Assembly (NCBI RefSeq): GCF_048544455.1
Contig: NC_133532.1
Location: 16,928,948 to 16,992,947, forward strand
DNA length: 64,000 nucleotides
Direction: 5' to 3'
From: Silene latifolia
Lineage: Eukaryota > Streptophyta > Magnoliopsida > Caryophyllales > Caryophyllaceae
The position numbers and the translations under genes are program-made. Shown here one piece after another: positions 23,704 through 38,000 of this stretch (position 1 is its first letter; each line of letters begins with the position of its first letter). Under the pieces are notes generated by a model that ran no database searches, had not been told where the DNA came from, and worked only from the letters and a program-made list of their open reading frames with translations.

Positions 23704-25510
23704 TGAATTGGGACAATTATTTTGGACATGTTTGGTGGTTGTGTTAAAACAATTGTTAATTAAGTTGTATGTAAAATTATGACTTGTGTTTCGTGTTTTA
23801 GGGGACTTAGTTTCAACATATTATCATTTAAATCAGTAAATTACCTATACCATTGTATATGTTAAGTAATGTTATGATTTGTCCACAAACTGTTACTATA
23901 ATAAAATTGGTAACATAATGGATAAATATGTAAACAAGTTGTCATTATTTATGTACTACTTATGGGAGTATATTTTACAAATTATGTTTATATCTTTTTT
24001 CAATATGTTACCATTAAAAAAAGGGAATTACCTATGACATTGTATATGTTAAGTGTACCATCTGTTACCATTTTGAAGTTGATAACCATTGTCAATGTAT
24101 ATGGCTATAATGTTTACATCCTTATCGAATATGTTAACCATCCGAAATAGGTAACATATTGGCAAATTGTGCAAACATTGGTGCTTAAATATAATGACTA
24201 TCTATAACTCAAAATCAACGAAAACTATGCCACCCAAAAGAACATGTCTAAGATAAAGTCCCAAACATTAAACACAAGTTGAGTACATCGTAAAATGATT
24301 ACATACTCTGACTAATATGGTTACATTATAGCTAATATGATTATATTTTGTAATACATTTTGTAAAATGGTTACAAAATCCAACTAAGATGGTAACATTA
24401 TTATACACAAATTAAAAACCGCGCCATCAACCACTTCTGCCTCACCTTCCTTCGCTAATGCCCTAGTCTTAACCACCTTTACTTGCTGCACTTTTCTTTA
24501 TTTCGCTCCAAAGACACCTCTTCCTAAACTTCTGATAAAACTGATAACATATCAAATAAATTTGACAACATATAACAAACACAAATCAACTACAATTTCA
24601 AAATCAAAATAAATTTCATGTCCAACAAAACTGACAACATAACCAACAAAATGGTAACATCTTAATAGATTTAATACCCACAAATGTTAACAAAACCAAT
24701 AAAATGGTAATAACCAATATATAACTAAGTGAAATCACTAAATTATAACATACTCAACAAAACTGATAACATATCAAATAAACATTCATCAAACGAAAGT
24801 ATCAACAAACTACAAAACTAAAAAAATTAAAAACAGTATAAAACATTCAATCAAACTAAAATGAAAAAAAAACAATTTAAATCCAAAATAATAAAATCAA
24901 ATAAACCAAGAACAATATAAATCAATTTAAAAACAAAAAATCCAAAATAATGAATAAACTAAGTTAAAAACAACAACAAAAACAACAAAACACAAACTAA
25001 CAACTAAAAACAAATATAAATCAACAATCATCACATAAACTGAAAAATATATAAATTTATGGAAATGAGAATACCTCATCCGACATCGTTGCTTGCATTT
25101 CTCCCTCTAGTATTCCTCTTAGGTGGTGCCTTTTTTGTGTTGTTTTCTTTGTCATGTTACCAATTTTTATGTTAATGTTTGGGTTTAAGGTTAAATTGTA
25201 TGCAGTTGAAGAATCTGGAAAGTTGAGATAAGAGAGAGAAAGAGAATATGAAAAGAAAGTGAGAATGAATTTTAGACGGGAAGGGTGTAATTGAATAATG
25301 TATCACTTTTCATTGTGTGGTAGAAATGGTGCACTGGGAAGAGTGTAATTGAATAATATAAATGGTACATGCACAATATTATTAGTCTGCATTAACTGTA
25401 CATGCACAATACCCGTTGTCTACCCATTTACCATATAAACGGTACAATCCGACCCGTCGCAACCTTGTGACGGATACCTCCGTCACAAGCAAGACGGACT
25501 GTAACAATAG

Positions 25511-26021
25511 AAGGACTCTATATTCGGTTGGTTGGCCACTTGGCTAGAGGTGAATATTGAAGAACCTGCAATCTGCTATCCTCTTCAGCATTGCATTCTC
25601 CACAGAGTCCACACTCTCACTTACTGAACTTAAACAATTAAAAAATGACGTCTTTCTTAACAAATCAAATCCCAATCAATCCTTCCTTAATTAAACCACC
25701 TATTTCCTTTCCTTTCTCTCCTCTATATTCCCCAGGTGTCAATTCTTGTCTCAGGTCTCTTTTTCTCTAACATTCACCCTCCCGTCTCTTCAATTACTCT
25801 TGTAGTCTTATATATTGTATCAGTAATTATTGTATAAGACCGTCTTACAGTGAGAGACGGTCATTTGATTGTTCTTCTAATTATTCAGTACTTTGATGAA
25901 ATACCCACTATCAAAAAAATAATAATTTGATGCAAAATACCCTCTTTCAGTAATTTAATGAAATACCCATTAAGTTTTTCTGCATTGAAACAAGGTAAAA
26001 AATTAATCTTGCAGGCCCAAA
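25511..26021 (+). promoter_or_regulatory. Upstream region and leader of the pfkB kinase gene
   Basis: No frame is present. A long pyrimidine-rich stretch (about 25680-25810) suits a plant 5' leader. A CAAG-GTAAAA to TTGCAG segment just before the ATG could be a small leader intron. At 25845-25863 GACCGTCTTACAGTGAGAGACGGTC forms a hairpin, probably a MITE remnant. No firm TATA box was assigned. Confidence 0.4.
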
Positions 26022-29000
26022 ATGTCGTCTTTGTCGTCATCATTGGCTGCTGCTGTGCCCGAGGATCGCATTGTTGTACGTGTTATGTTATCATCACTTT
26101 TATGCAGTTTTTAATGAACTTGTTAAATTTTGCCACAATATTACTTCCTCCGTCTCAATTATTTGTTTACGGTTTGATTAAAACAGCTAGGTTGTGGAGG
26201 TGCAGTAGTTGACTATCTAGCAGCAGTGACTAGCTACCCTAAGCCAGATGACAAAATCAGAAGCACCAGTTTTCAGGTAATTGCAGTGTGAATGTGTGAT
26301 TGATTTGTTCAGAGTACATTGGTTGACTGTACTTATGCAAGGAATGCTATTAAATTAGATTCATTTTTGTAAGAATATCCGGAAAATAAATAAATTAATT
26401 AGTAAATAATTAAGTTGAGTTTTCAGATAATAAAGTATTCCTTTTTTAGTGGGAAGTTACCTATGATCAAGGTAACAACCCATGATCCTCTCCTCATTTG
26501 CAGGCAACAACCCTGCACTTCTTTAGTCACTTGAATCTGTTTTTTATGGGAAAAAACAGTATAAAGGAAAAAGTGACTTCATTTTCTGATTAAGGTCACT
26601 AAATCTACTCTTTCTTAAGAAATAATACACCATCTATGGGTGTGAGGGTTTGAAACCGAAATCGATAAACGACAAGGGGTTCCAGAAACGGGTATAACAA
26701 TTGGGTTTGACAAAAGCAGTTCATGAATCCGTAAGCAATGGGCGGAGGTTTTTTCTTTGATCTAGTTTTTCGCTTCCGCAATTAAATTTATGGGTTGTTT
26801 ATTTTGTAGATAGAATGTGTGTCACGGTGTTGTATATGGGTTTATATACGAAATATAGTAAGGACAGAGAAATGAATCTACACCTTTGTCTAAAAAAAAA
26901 AGAGAAATGAATCTAATTCAATAGACAATAGTATTCCTTCAACAATCTCCCCTCTAGAACACACACGGTCATAAGTGTATTATAGTAACCTTATTAATCA
27001 GAAAGTGTTTTTTTTTTTTTTTGGTACATATGAGGGGCTAGGCCCCGTTATTAATCAGAAAGTGTAGTGTTGCATTTATAATGATCTTGCCATAAGTTGG
27101 AAAACATGGAAAAATGAGTGGGTGGTTTACTGAATTGGAGAAAGCCGTGGGATTAGTGGGCTTGTTTCCCTAAATACTAGGTAACCCCTAACAATGGGCG
27201 AACTAACTTTCTCATAATTGACTTAATAATATTATTAATATAATATTATGAAAAAGTCTTACATTCTCCCACACGAGAGACCGCATATACGAATCCTACT
27301 TTACCAGAAAAGAGTAACCTTTTCACACTCTTCCATCAACAATATCTCCTCCTCTTGAACACACATGGTCATAAGCTCACTAAGTAACCAATTATCCTTA
27401 TGTGTGTTATAAGAGATCTTAAGAGGGGCATATTGTGAAGGAAGAATGCATAAACTCAAATGTTCCAGGAAAGTGTAGACATGGTAAATTAGAATACCTT
27501 TAAATTAGGCGGTGATATCTCTGATGCGCGTGATTAAAATCACGCACCTCTTTAGTCGTAGTGGGCCTTAAAGATGTGAACTGCATAATCAATGTGCTCG
27601 CAAGAGCTTTGTTAGAAGTTTCAAACTGCTCATCAATAGCCTTAAAAAATCTCTCACTTTAGTATGATGCTCAACTAACCCACGGATACTAGCGCACATT
27701 TCGTCTTTAGGAACATTATGGAGATATAGTTAGATTTCTCCCACTTTTCACGACGATCAACTTCATCTAGAGTATTAGTAACCTTTATCTTAGCTGGTTC
27801 GTCGTTCTGTATAGCATAATCGAAATTTATAACTCCTAAATGCAGTAGAACTCTTTCTTTTCACACCTTGTAGTTGTCACTTGTTAACTCAGGAATGTCA
27901 ATTTTGATATTAAAAGAACTTCCAGCTAAAATTAGAGCAAATAAAACATACATGCTTAGTAACAAAAAAATTGAGACTTAGCTTTATCACATCTTACTAA
28001 TGTAAATCATGCTCATATGAACCTAGTGACGTAAAACTTGCCCGTGGGCTAATGTCTACTCAAATTAGATACATAAAATTAAAAATTAAACTTTAAGATG
28101 AAACTATAAATCATATTCATTTCTTAACTCGTGTGGGTAAATCAAGAAACATAATTCAATATATCATCCTAAATATCATACAAAATATAATAAGATTCAT
28201 GTGGTTAGGTCTCATCACATCACGTATAGTTAATCACAATAAATGTCTAATTTCCACATGTAGTCCCAATTTTTTTTATATAATTAGAGATGATGTGGCT
28301 ATTCACTACCTCTAAGTTTTATGTCACTAGATTCATATGAGCATGATTTAAATTGGTAAGATGTGATAAAGCTTAAGTCTCAAATTTTTTTTTACTAAGC
28401 ATATATGTTCTATTTGCTCTAATATTAGTCAGAAGTTCTTCTAATATCAAAATTGACATTTCTCAGTTAACGGTGACAACTACAAGGTGTGAAAAGAAAG
28501 AGTTTTACTGCATTTAGGAGACATAAATTGCAATTATGCTATAGAGAACAACGAACCACATAAGATAGAGGTTACTAGTACTCGAGATAAAGTTGATTGT
28601 TATGAAAAATGGGAGAATTCTAACTATATCTGCATAATGTTCATAAAGACGAAAATTGTGCGCTAGTATACGTGGTCTAGTGGAGGAGCATACTAAAGTA
28701 AGAGATCTTCTTAAGGCTATTGATAAGCAGTTTGAAACTTCTGACAAAGCTCTTGCGAGCACCTTGATTACGCAATTCACATCTTTAAGGCTCACTACGA
28801 CTAAAGGGGTGCGTGATTTTATCATGCACATGAGGGACATTGCAGCCTAATTTAAAGGTATTCAGTATTCTAAGTTACCATGTCTACACTTTCCTGGTAC
28901 ATTTGAGTTTATGCATTCTTCCTTCACAATATGCCCTTTTTAAGATCTCCTATAACACACATAAGGATAAATGGTTATTTGGTGAACTTATGACCATGTG

Positions 29001-32000
29001 TGTTCAAGAGGAGGAGATATTGTTGATGGAAGAGTGTGAAAAGGTTACTCTTTTCTGGTAAAGTGGGATTCGTATATGCGGTCTCTCGTGCAAATGAGCC
29101 AGGTGGGAGAATGTAAGACTTTTTCATAATATTATATTAATAATATTATTAAGTCAATTATGAGAAAGTCAGCTCGCCCATTGTTAGGGGAGTTACCTAG
29201 TATTTAGGGTAACAAGCTCACTAATCCCACGGCTTTCTCCACTTCAGTAAACCATCCACATATTTTTCCATGTTTTTCCAACTTATGGCAAGATCAGTAT
29301 AAATGCAATTAATAAGGTTACTAAACCTACCCTCTCTTAAGTATCAATACACCATCTAAATTGTGAGGGTTTGATACCAAAGTCAGTTTATAGCGATTCA
29401 GGTTTTCGGAATCGGGTTCTATAAATCGAATTTTGATAAAAGCTGTTCTGGAATCCAATAAGCAACGACGGAAGGTTTTAATTCTCGATCTACTTTTATA
29501 TTGCTTCCGCTATTATATTTATTGTATGTTCATTTAGTAATAGAATATACATGATTAAGAATTAAGTTAAACTTAATACCAAGCTTCATATCCATATGAC
29601 TTTTATTACCCATAATATTGTATCCTAGTAAATATAGCAAAGATAAATGTATAAAATCAATTAGTACATAAATCTTGTATAGGCTCCCTTTTCCTTCCTC
29701 AAATAAACCCCTAGGATTAGTATATATATGCTCCTCATAAGCTGTAAACATTCATTCATTTTATATACATACATTACCTTTCTTATATGGTATCCACGAG
29801 CACACGATCCGCCAAAAACCTCCTCAAACCCCGTCGACCTTCCTTCAAACGCCAAATCTCCACCAAACCCGCCTCCTCCACCATGACAAACAACCAGAAC
29901 CGTCCGTCCCAAACCCCCACGACGCCATCGCTCCCTTAACTTCGTTGAATCAATCACCGTGTAAAGCTCACTCCAATGAATTACACATCCGGTATTTTCA
30001 ACTGACTAATATCTTTTTTGGTTTTAGTTTACTTGGATTCCTCGATGGATCCAACCCGGCACCATCACCCACCATTGTGGGTGATGACAAAACCGAAAAA
30101 CCCAACCCTTCTTACTTTACATGGCTTAAACAAGACGGGTTGATATTGGGTGCTCTTATGGGTACTCTTTCATCAACTGTCCAAGCCCTTATCATCCGCG
30201 CAAAAACCTCAAAAGAAGCGTGGGATATTCTTGCACAAACCTATGCAAACCCCTCTCGTGCTCATATTTTACAATTAAAAGACCGTCTAGATTCGATTGT
30301 CAAAACCTCCGATCAATCGATAACCGATTATATCAATACCTTCAAAGCCTGTGTAGACCAACTTGCCCTAATGGGCAAAATTATCGACCCCGAAGACATC
30401 ATATCAAAGGTTCTTCGCGGCCTTGATTACAAAGTCTTCAAACCCGTTATCGACACGGTTCGTGCCCGTGACAACCCAATCACGTTTGAAGCTCTCCACG
30501 AAAAACTACTTCAACATGAACTTTTAATCAAACAACAAAAACCCGATACTGACATATTCAATCCTACTGCTAATGCCGCTTACCGTCAAAACTACTATGG
30601 CAACCACCGTCAAAACCATTCGAACCACCCTAATCACAACCACCGATACCACACCAACCAAGCACCTGCCTACAACCCCTCTGCCACACCCCAACAGACC
30701 GCTGCCTACACCACAAACCCGAACCCACGACCCTTTAAAGGCCGCTGCCAGTGGCACATGTGAGCCCATCCGGTTTTCTAAAAGATAGAACGCTCACCGC
30801 CACAAGAGGGATTGTAGTTCCAGAGTCAATCCTATATTATGATTTAACATTAATTATATTAGATTGATCACAAACAAGCGTAAGAAAATTACCTTTTTTT
30901 TTTCTTAAGACAAGCCTTGAACTTAATGTAGTCTTTCTTCATGCTATTTCTTTTTGTCAAATAAACACGTAAACTCCTTCTTTCTAACTCGTTCAGCCGT
31001 AATCTTTCCTTTTTCTCTTAAAGTGATCCTTTTTCTTTTTAAAGAAGCAGCATAGTAAGGTTCACCTTCTCGCTCTCCTCCATGAACAATCTCCCCCTCC
31101 TCCTGAACACACATGGTCATAAACACACATGGTCATAAGTTCATTAATTGACCATTTTCCTTATGTGTGTTGTATAAAATCTTAAAAAGGGCATGTTGTG
31201 GAGAAAGAGTGCACAAAATGAGATGCACAAGAAAGACTTAAGACATGATAGCTTCTAAAGCCTTTAAGCTGCAATGTCTCTCGCGTGCATGATAAAATCA
31301 CTCACCCCTTTAGTTACTTTGAGCCTCAAAGATGATGAATCAAGGTGCTAGCAAGATCCTTGTTAGAAGTTGCAAACTGCTCATCAACGACTGTAAGGGG
31401 ATCTCTTGCTTTAGTATGGTGTTCGATGAAATCATGGATACTATCACAAATTTTTGGCTTTATGAGGATTATGGAGAGACTGTTAGATTTCTTCCACTTT
31501 TCATAAAGATCAAGTGCATCTAGAGTACTAGTCTCTCACTCTCTCTTATGCTAGGTGTTTCGTCGTTTCGTATATCATAATCAAAATCCATGCATCCTTT
31601 TGGTTATTCTTGGCTAGTGCATGCAGTTAGGATGCATTGATTTTGACTATGCTGTACTACTGACAATCACAAGTCACAAGTCGCAGCAGTTAGGATGCAC
31701 GGATTTGTATTATGCTATAGGGAAAGACGAACCATCATACTGAAGTGGGAGAAAGATTAGTGCTCAAGATTAGGGGTGGGCATTATCCGGTCCAGCCCAG
31801 AAAATAGGACGGGACCGAACAGGAATCGACCGGACAATTCCGGTCCACGTTTTTCAAGGATTCCGATTTCCGGTCCGGACCTGGGGAAGACCGGAATTAG
31901 CGTTTTTAATTCTTTTTGTAGATTAGTTTATATAAAATTAATGTAAGTATGCTTAATTATTCATTATTAGACTTTAATAATACATATTTCTATAGGTATA

Positions 32001-35000
32001 ACATGAATAATGTGGTATATTAAGTAGGAGATTACGGCGTGTACAGACAAATTCTGGTCCAACAGGTCTTGGACCGCCTGTCCGGTTTCCGTTCCAAGAG
32101 TTTTTGTCATTCCGGTTCTGGTCTAGTCCGGACCGGTGCACATGCCTACTCGAGATGCCGTTGATCTTTATGAAAAGTGGAGAAATCTAACCGTTCTCCA
32201 TAATGTTCATAAAGACCAAAATTTGTGCTAGTAGTTGTGGTTTAGTCGACCAACATACTAAAGTAAAAAATATCTCCTTAAACCATTGAAACGTCTGACA
32301 AAGCTCTTCTTGCACACTATACCCCCCTTTAAGATCTTCTAGAACATACATAAGCATAAATGGTCAATTAATGAACTTAGGACCATTTGTGTTTGGGAGG
32401 AGGGAGATTGTTGATGAAAGTAGAGCGTGAAGGTGAACCTTACTATTGCTTCTTTGTCAAAAAAGGAAAGATCACTTCAAGAGAATGAGAAAGATTCCAG
32501 CTCATTAGTCATAAAGAGAAGTCTTCGTGGTTCTTCTTTAATAAGAAGACTGCGTTTACTTCAAGGCTTGGCTGAAGAAAGGTAATTTTCTTACGTTTTT
32601 TTTTTTTTGCTATGAATCTAATATGCTTAATGTTAATCATAATATACAGTAGATTGACTCTATAACTACAATCTATTTTTCGAATATTTTGCCCGGTATG
32701 ACAAACCTAAGTGATAGGAGTAAATATAATAGTTGGGCCTCAATCATCACCTTAAGGTTTTGGTTGAGGCCCAACTATTATATTTATTCCTATTAAATTA
32801 AGTTAAATATAATGGTTGAGGCCCAACTATTATATTTATTCCTATAACTAAGGAAACCAGTGGGCGTTGAATGTTTTTTTCTTTTGAGGAAACCATATTG
32901 TTTCACATGCGGAGGCCATTGGAACATGCAACTTAGTATTGAACAATGATTTTATTTTGATTTGGAAAGGACGTTTTATGTCCGGAGTTTTGCTAGAAAT
33001 TTGATTTCGATTTTGAGACTTGTACATTTGGGACTTTATAGAATTTTTCAAATTCTGGATTTAGTATTTTAAGAAATCCCGAAATTATTGGCCGTAGTAT
33101 TTTGTTTGATTATTTTTATCGTGTAGAATTACAAAATGATATTGCTTAAAGTTATTAGTTATGTACATGTTAATACTTGTTTAAAGTGGTGTATTATGAA
33201 TGAGAAATTCTTTATTTTGTGGCACCTGAAAGTGGGACACGTCTACATTGAGAGAGTAAAGAGATTAGTAAAGGATAAAGTACTTGATAGTTGATACTTG
33301 GACTTTATAAACTTTGATACTTATGTTAGTTGCATTAAGACTTGAGAGAAAGCAAACTAACAAGTCTAGAAATCCGCTAAGAGGAGTTCTGACTTACCAG
33401 AAATAATACACACGGGTATATATTACAATTAGTTTTGTCAAATCATGATGACTATCAGCTGCAACCCTGTAAGTAATATATTTGACGAAAAAAATTCCCT
33501 TTTCGGTTTCACCTATTCAACTGTTATTGCAATGTGATGGGTTAATTTCTTAGGTACAAGGAGGTGGTAATGCTGGGAATGCGTTGACTTGTGCAGCTCG
33601 TTTGGGATTAAGTCCAAGGTTGATATCCAAGGTCTAGAGTGGGTTCATTTTCTTCCCCTACTTTTTATCTTGCTTTGAGTTGTTGCTAACGAGTATTCAA
33701 AGAGCTATCAAGTCTTGTCTACTGTGTCTTTGCTCATAGATCTTGTTTTATAGGTTGCTGATGATGCCCAAGGTAGAGGAATATTAGAGGAGCTTGAGGC
33801 CGACGGTGTTGACACGTCATTTTTCATTGTAAGCTCATTATCCTTTCCCATTAAACAGTTTCTTAGATTGTTTCCTCTTTTTTCCCCCTGGATATGATTT
33901 ATCATCTATTATAGGACCTTAGGTGCAAATTGATGCAGTGGTGGCACATATTCTCGATATAAATTTACTTCAGCTTAATTAGGACTTTAGAAGTCTTAAA
34001 CATATGTCAGCTAGGATAAGAGGCATGTCATTGAAGGGTGGTGTTAAACCATGAAAACGGGTGTGGGCCACACCTATAAGGACAGAGAACCCACATCATT
34101 AGCCCAAGGAGTATCCATTCTTAAACCAAAACCAACAATTGGTTTAAGGATGGAACGGGCTTATGAAGTGGGTTCTCTCTCCTCTTTATAGGTGTCACCC
34201 AGACCCGTTTCATGGTTTAACATGGTATTGGTTTTCTCCTGGATTTGATTATTTTAAACTGGGCCTAAAATATGGCAGTGGAGGAGGGCCTCTTTTAGGA
34301 TTTGCTAATCAGCCTCTCACGGTTTCACCCTGGGTTTCTAAGGGAGTTCACATGTGAGAGGAAGTGTTAAGAAGCTCCAATTATTTGGGTTACCCACATG
34401 TGAGTGTTTCATATTGACAAAATGAGGAAGTAGTTCATTACTTTATAAATCAAGGAACTCCTCCTCCTATTACATGTGGGTAAACCACATAGTTGGAGCT
34501 TCTTAGCATGTGGTACTCGTACTCATGGTACGAACCGTTGGCATCATAACTGCCCTTGTGGGTGGCTTGGACAATATGGCATGCTTGATTCATTGTGGAG
34601 AACACTTATAGTTGTTCCGGTTTCATAGGGCTCTTTTCTTTGAATGAATTTTGTTAAGGGAATTTTAGGTTCAAGATTTAAGAGTCAAACCATAAATTTC
34701 ATATGTTCACTGATGCTGCTTCATTTCTGCAGGTCACACCAGAGGGTAATTCCCCATTTACCTATATTATAGTTGATAATGAAACGTAAGTTAAACCCTT
34801 AGCTTGTATTTTTCTACTGCCTCTCCACCCCTCTCCCAACCTTCCACGAAAACCAAAATAAAAGGAAAAAAAGAGAGAAGGATGACAAGAAGAGAACTTT
34901 CTAATATCAAGTATGTCCTTATGCATTTGTGTATATTGTTGGGGATTGGATTTCAAAGGACCCTTGTATTTCCCAATGAACTAGGCAGCTGGTACAGTGG

Positions 35001-38000
35001 TACTTCACTGACGGAGTGGCGAAGTACCAAAAATTAGGCCTTTCTTGGATTCAAACTTCAAACGCGAAGATTCTACAATTAGCCTTATGTTTAGGGGTTA
35101 AAGTCTAACTATATTTGGGACTTGTGCCGTGTGCAAAAGTACATACCGGTAGTTTTCCTTCTCGCCTGATTTAAAACAACAAGCTAACGTAATGACAATA
35201 TTTGTCCTTTTTTTTTTTTCCAGCATTAGTTGTGGCATGAGTATAAATGTGTAAGTTCATTGAATTGGTGTGTTCAGGAAGACTCGCACTTGTATTCACA
35301 CTCCAGGATATCCACCATTGACACCTGACGAACTTTCACCAAATAAATTAGATTCAGCTCTAAATGGATCCAGACTTGTGTATTTTGACGTTAGACTACA
35401 TGAAACTGCTTTAGTCATCGCAAAAGAGGTAATTATGATTTATTTGCTTTGTTATTAATAATTTTGTTAACCTATTTTCTAGAATTGTAGAAATGGAAAG
35501 AAAGCTTTTTGGGTTGGTCAATACTTTTTTTCAATTTGTACCTTCAACAGAATTTAGGTTTGTTGAGAGTATATGGGTGCACCATATGTAAAATAGTTGG
35601 TCAAATTGGGTCGTAGCTGATGTTAGAACTGTGGGTGCACTCGTATATTTTTCTGGTTGTAAGTTGTAACTGGACGGACCCGAGGATAATAGATTCATCC
35701 TCACTTTTATGGGAAGTGGTCTCTTTTCCTTTTTGATCTTTTGTTATCATTCTCATTCTTACGCAAAGTACTAGTAAAAATATGACAGCCAGGCCTTTTA
35801 GACAAAAAACATTGAGATCAAATCAGATATACTTTTTGTTTGATACTTAACATAGATGAGTACAGAAATATAGATGAAGGTGCGTCCAGATTACTACGAC
35901 TGCAATTTTGACAGTTAAGGATTCTATGACTCACATTTGCCGAACTTCTTTGGACTTTGCATTTTAATCAGCCCATCTGAACTTTGGTAGATTTCCCTGA
36001 ACTTACTTTCTCCTAAACTTTTTTAATGCTTTTGGACTATTCTCAACTTTAATGAACCCTGCTGATGTCGAGCAAAAGAAGGCAAAAATAAGTTGTTTAG
36101 AAGCCACCCGAGCTGCATTATATTTCTTGCTGCAAAAACCATACTGTGCAACATATTCCTCTTTATCCTATACACATTTGCAAATAAATCCAGAGTACCG
36201 TGCCAATTGTCAGAAGCCTGCAAAAAATGCTCAGCATGCTGATCGGAAATCCTGTTCTGTGCTCTTATGAATGTTATGATAGAAATAGAATAGGTCTTTC
36301 CAAGTTTCTGGTAATCTCATCTTTCTAATTTTCATGAAAGATATGTCTAAGGTGCCTAAATTATACTACTTCAATTCAGAAATACTGTGTGTTGGTATAT
36401 ATATATACAACTATGCAGGAACCAAGAACTGAGTACAAGTACCAACACTTTTTTTGCTCCTTTCCCCTGCCAACTACTCCTCCCTCGAATATGTGTATAA
36501 AAGCGAATGGACTATATCGTCGCATGGCCTAATTAGCAAAGATGATACTTGTAGGGCATGTTTTGTATGGTTGAAGAAAAGAAACAATCATAGAGTTCAA
36601 TATGTTTTCCCAGTGCAGGCAACTCGTAGGGGAATTCCAATTCTGATAGATGCAGAAAAGAAGAGGGATGGACTGGATGAACTTCTGAGTTTTGCCACCT
36701 ATGTGGTGTGCGCAGCTAAATTCCCACAGGCAAGATTTCTTGGTCGAATAGTGTATTTTCTGTTCTGTGGGATTATCATAGCAATCGATCATCTGGCCTA
36801 ACTTCTGAGTAGCTCTTCAGTGTTTTTCATTCTATTTACTCCGCGTCAGAAAGACTTCCCATTTTTTCTTTTTTGAGCCGATTCATGAACAATTACCGTT
36901 TTTGGGGTCAACTATATAGTTACAAAAGACCATATTGCCTTCAACCAAGTGGCGCACTTTCTTTTATGTAGCTTTCTTCAGTTAAATATTTTGTTAAACC
37001 TCAACCAAGTGACCCACTCACACTTTTTTTCCCATGTTTTTATTTGTTTTTCTTAGCTATTGTGTCATTGTTAAAATAGCAAGTCTTTCTGAAATAAAGG
37101 GAGTTGACTCCATGGCCTGAATGTCAAATTCATTGTTATCATATGTGCAGTAGATTAAATACCTGACTTTGATGTCACAGGTGTGGACAGAAGCATCATC
37201 ACTTCCAAAAGCTCTCCTCTCCATGCTTTTAAAAATACCAAATGTTAAGTTCGTGATTGTGACGCTTGGTGAGGAAGGATGTGTCATGTTAGAAAGAAGT
37301 GTTATTGGTGTGTCTTCTCAAATCAAAGACAAGCTTAAGAACATAGATCTACAACTTTTGGGCATTGTTCAGTTTTTTTAACTATGTTGTAACATTTTTA
37401 GAAGCTCAAGATCTTGAGGTAATGGATATTGAAGAAGTTTTCGAATCTCTGAAGCAGAGGGCATCTTATCATTCCAGCACCCCGTCCAGCATATCATCAG
37501 TAAGCACAAATTTCTTTCAGGATTACATCTGATCAATTTCCTGCTGTATTCTTTAGTGACAAAATTATTATCAGTATCTTTGCATTCATCTGTTTTTCGT
37601 ATGTATTTCATGTGGCTTGGTATTTATTGAACTCCCTAAGTGAAAAGACGCTTGAAGGTTTTTCTCGCATGAATTTGTAGAACTTTGATTAAGATTTGTT
37701 AATGTCTGCTGCTTTTGGAAACAAGATGTCCAGCAGTTTATAACTTGTATGAACATTGAGAGAGTATACCACGATGCAATTAAGACTATTAGGGGTTTGT
37801 GGACCTAGAATTTCGAGAAACACATTTTTCTTGCTAAATACTCCGTAGATAATATATGACTATTGAAGGAGCTGATTTGTCAAATGTTCCATTGCATGGG
37901 TGAGATTTCTACGGAATATTTTTATCTGTTGAATCTTTATCCACCCGAAGATTACCTAGCATTTTCTACAAGATTAATATAATTTGTTTCATTCTCCTCT

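Larger units (their letters stand above)
22510..25501. mobile_element. Mutator-like element (MULE), 3.0 kb, non-autonomous
   Basis: The perfect 9-bp target duplication TAACAATAG lies at 22501-22509 and 25502-25510. The ends are inverted and related: ATGACGGAGATACCCGTCGC on the left and GTGACGGAGGTATCCGTCAC on the right (read inward), each followed by TGACGGGTC or GCGACGGGTC. No MULE transposase is seen. Contents: a small two-exon candidate gene, a minisatellite in its intron and a long AT-rich segment (24180-25080) without features. Confidence 0.88.

Noticed and set aside
28514..28840. A 108-residue minus-strand frame
   Set aside because: Antisense of the degenerate copia gag on the plus strand.
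36454..36801. A 115-residue open frame around 36.5 kb
   Set aside because: It is kinase exon 7 read through its acceptor and GC donor into intron sequence; only 36619-36729 is conserved.
37308..37401. Apparent stop codon in kinase exon 8 suggesting a pseudogene
   Set aside because: A 94-base GT-AG intron removes it and restores a frame through exon 9, so the gene is intact.
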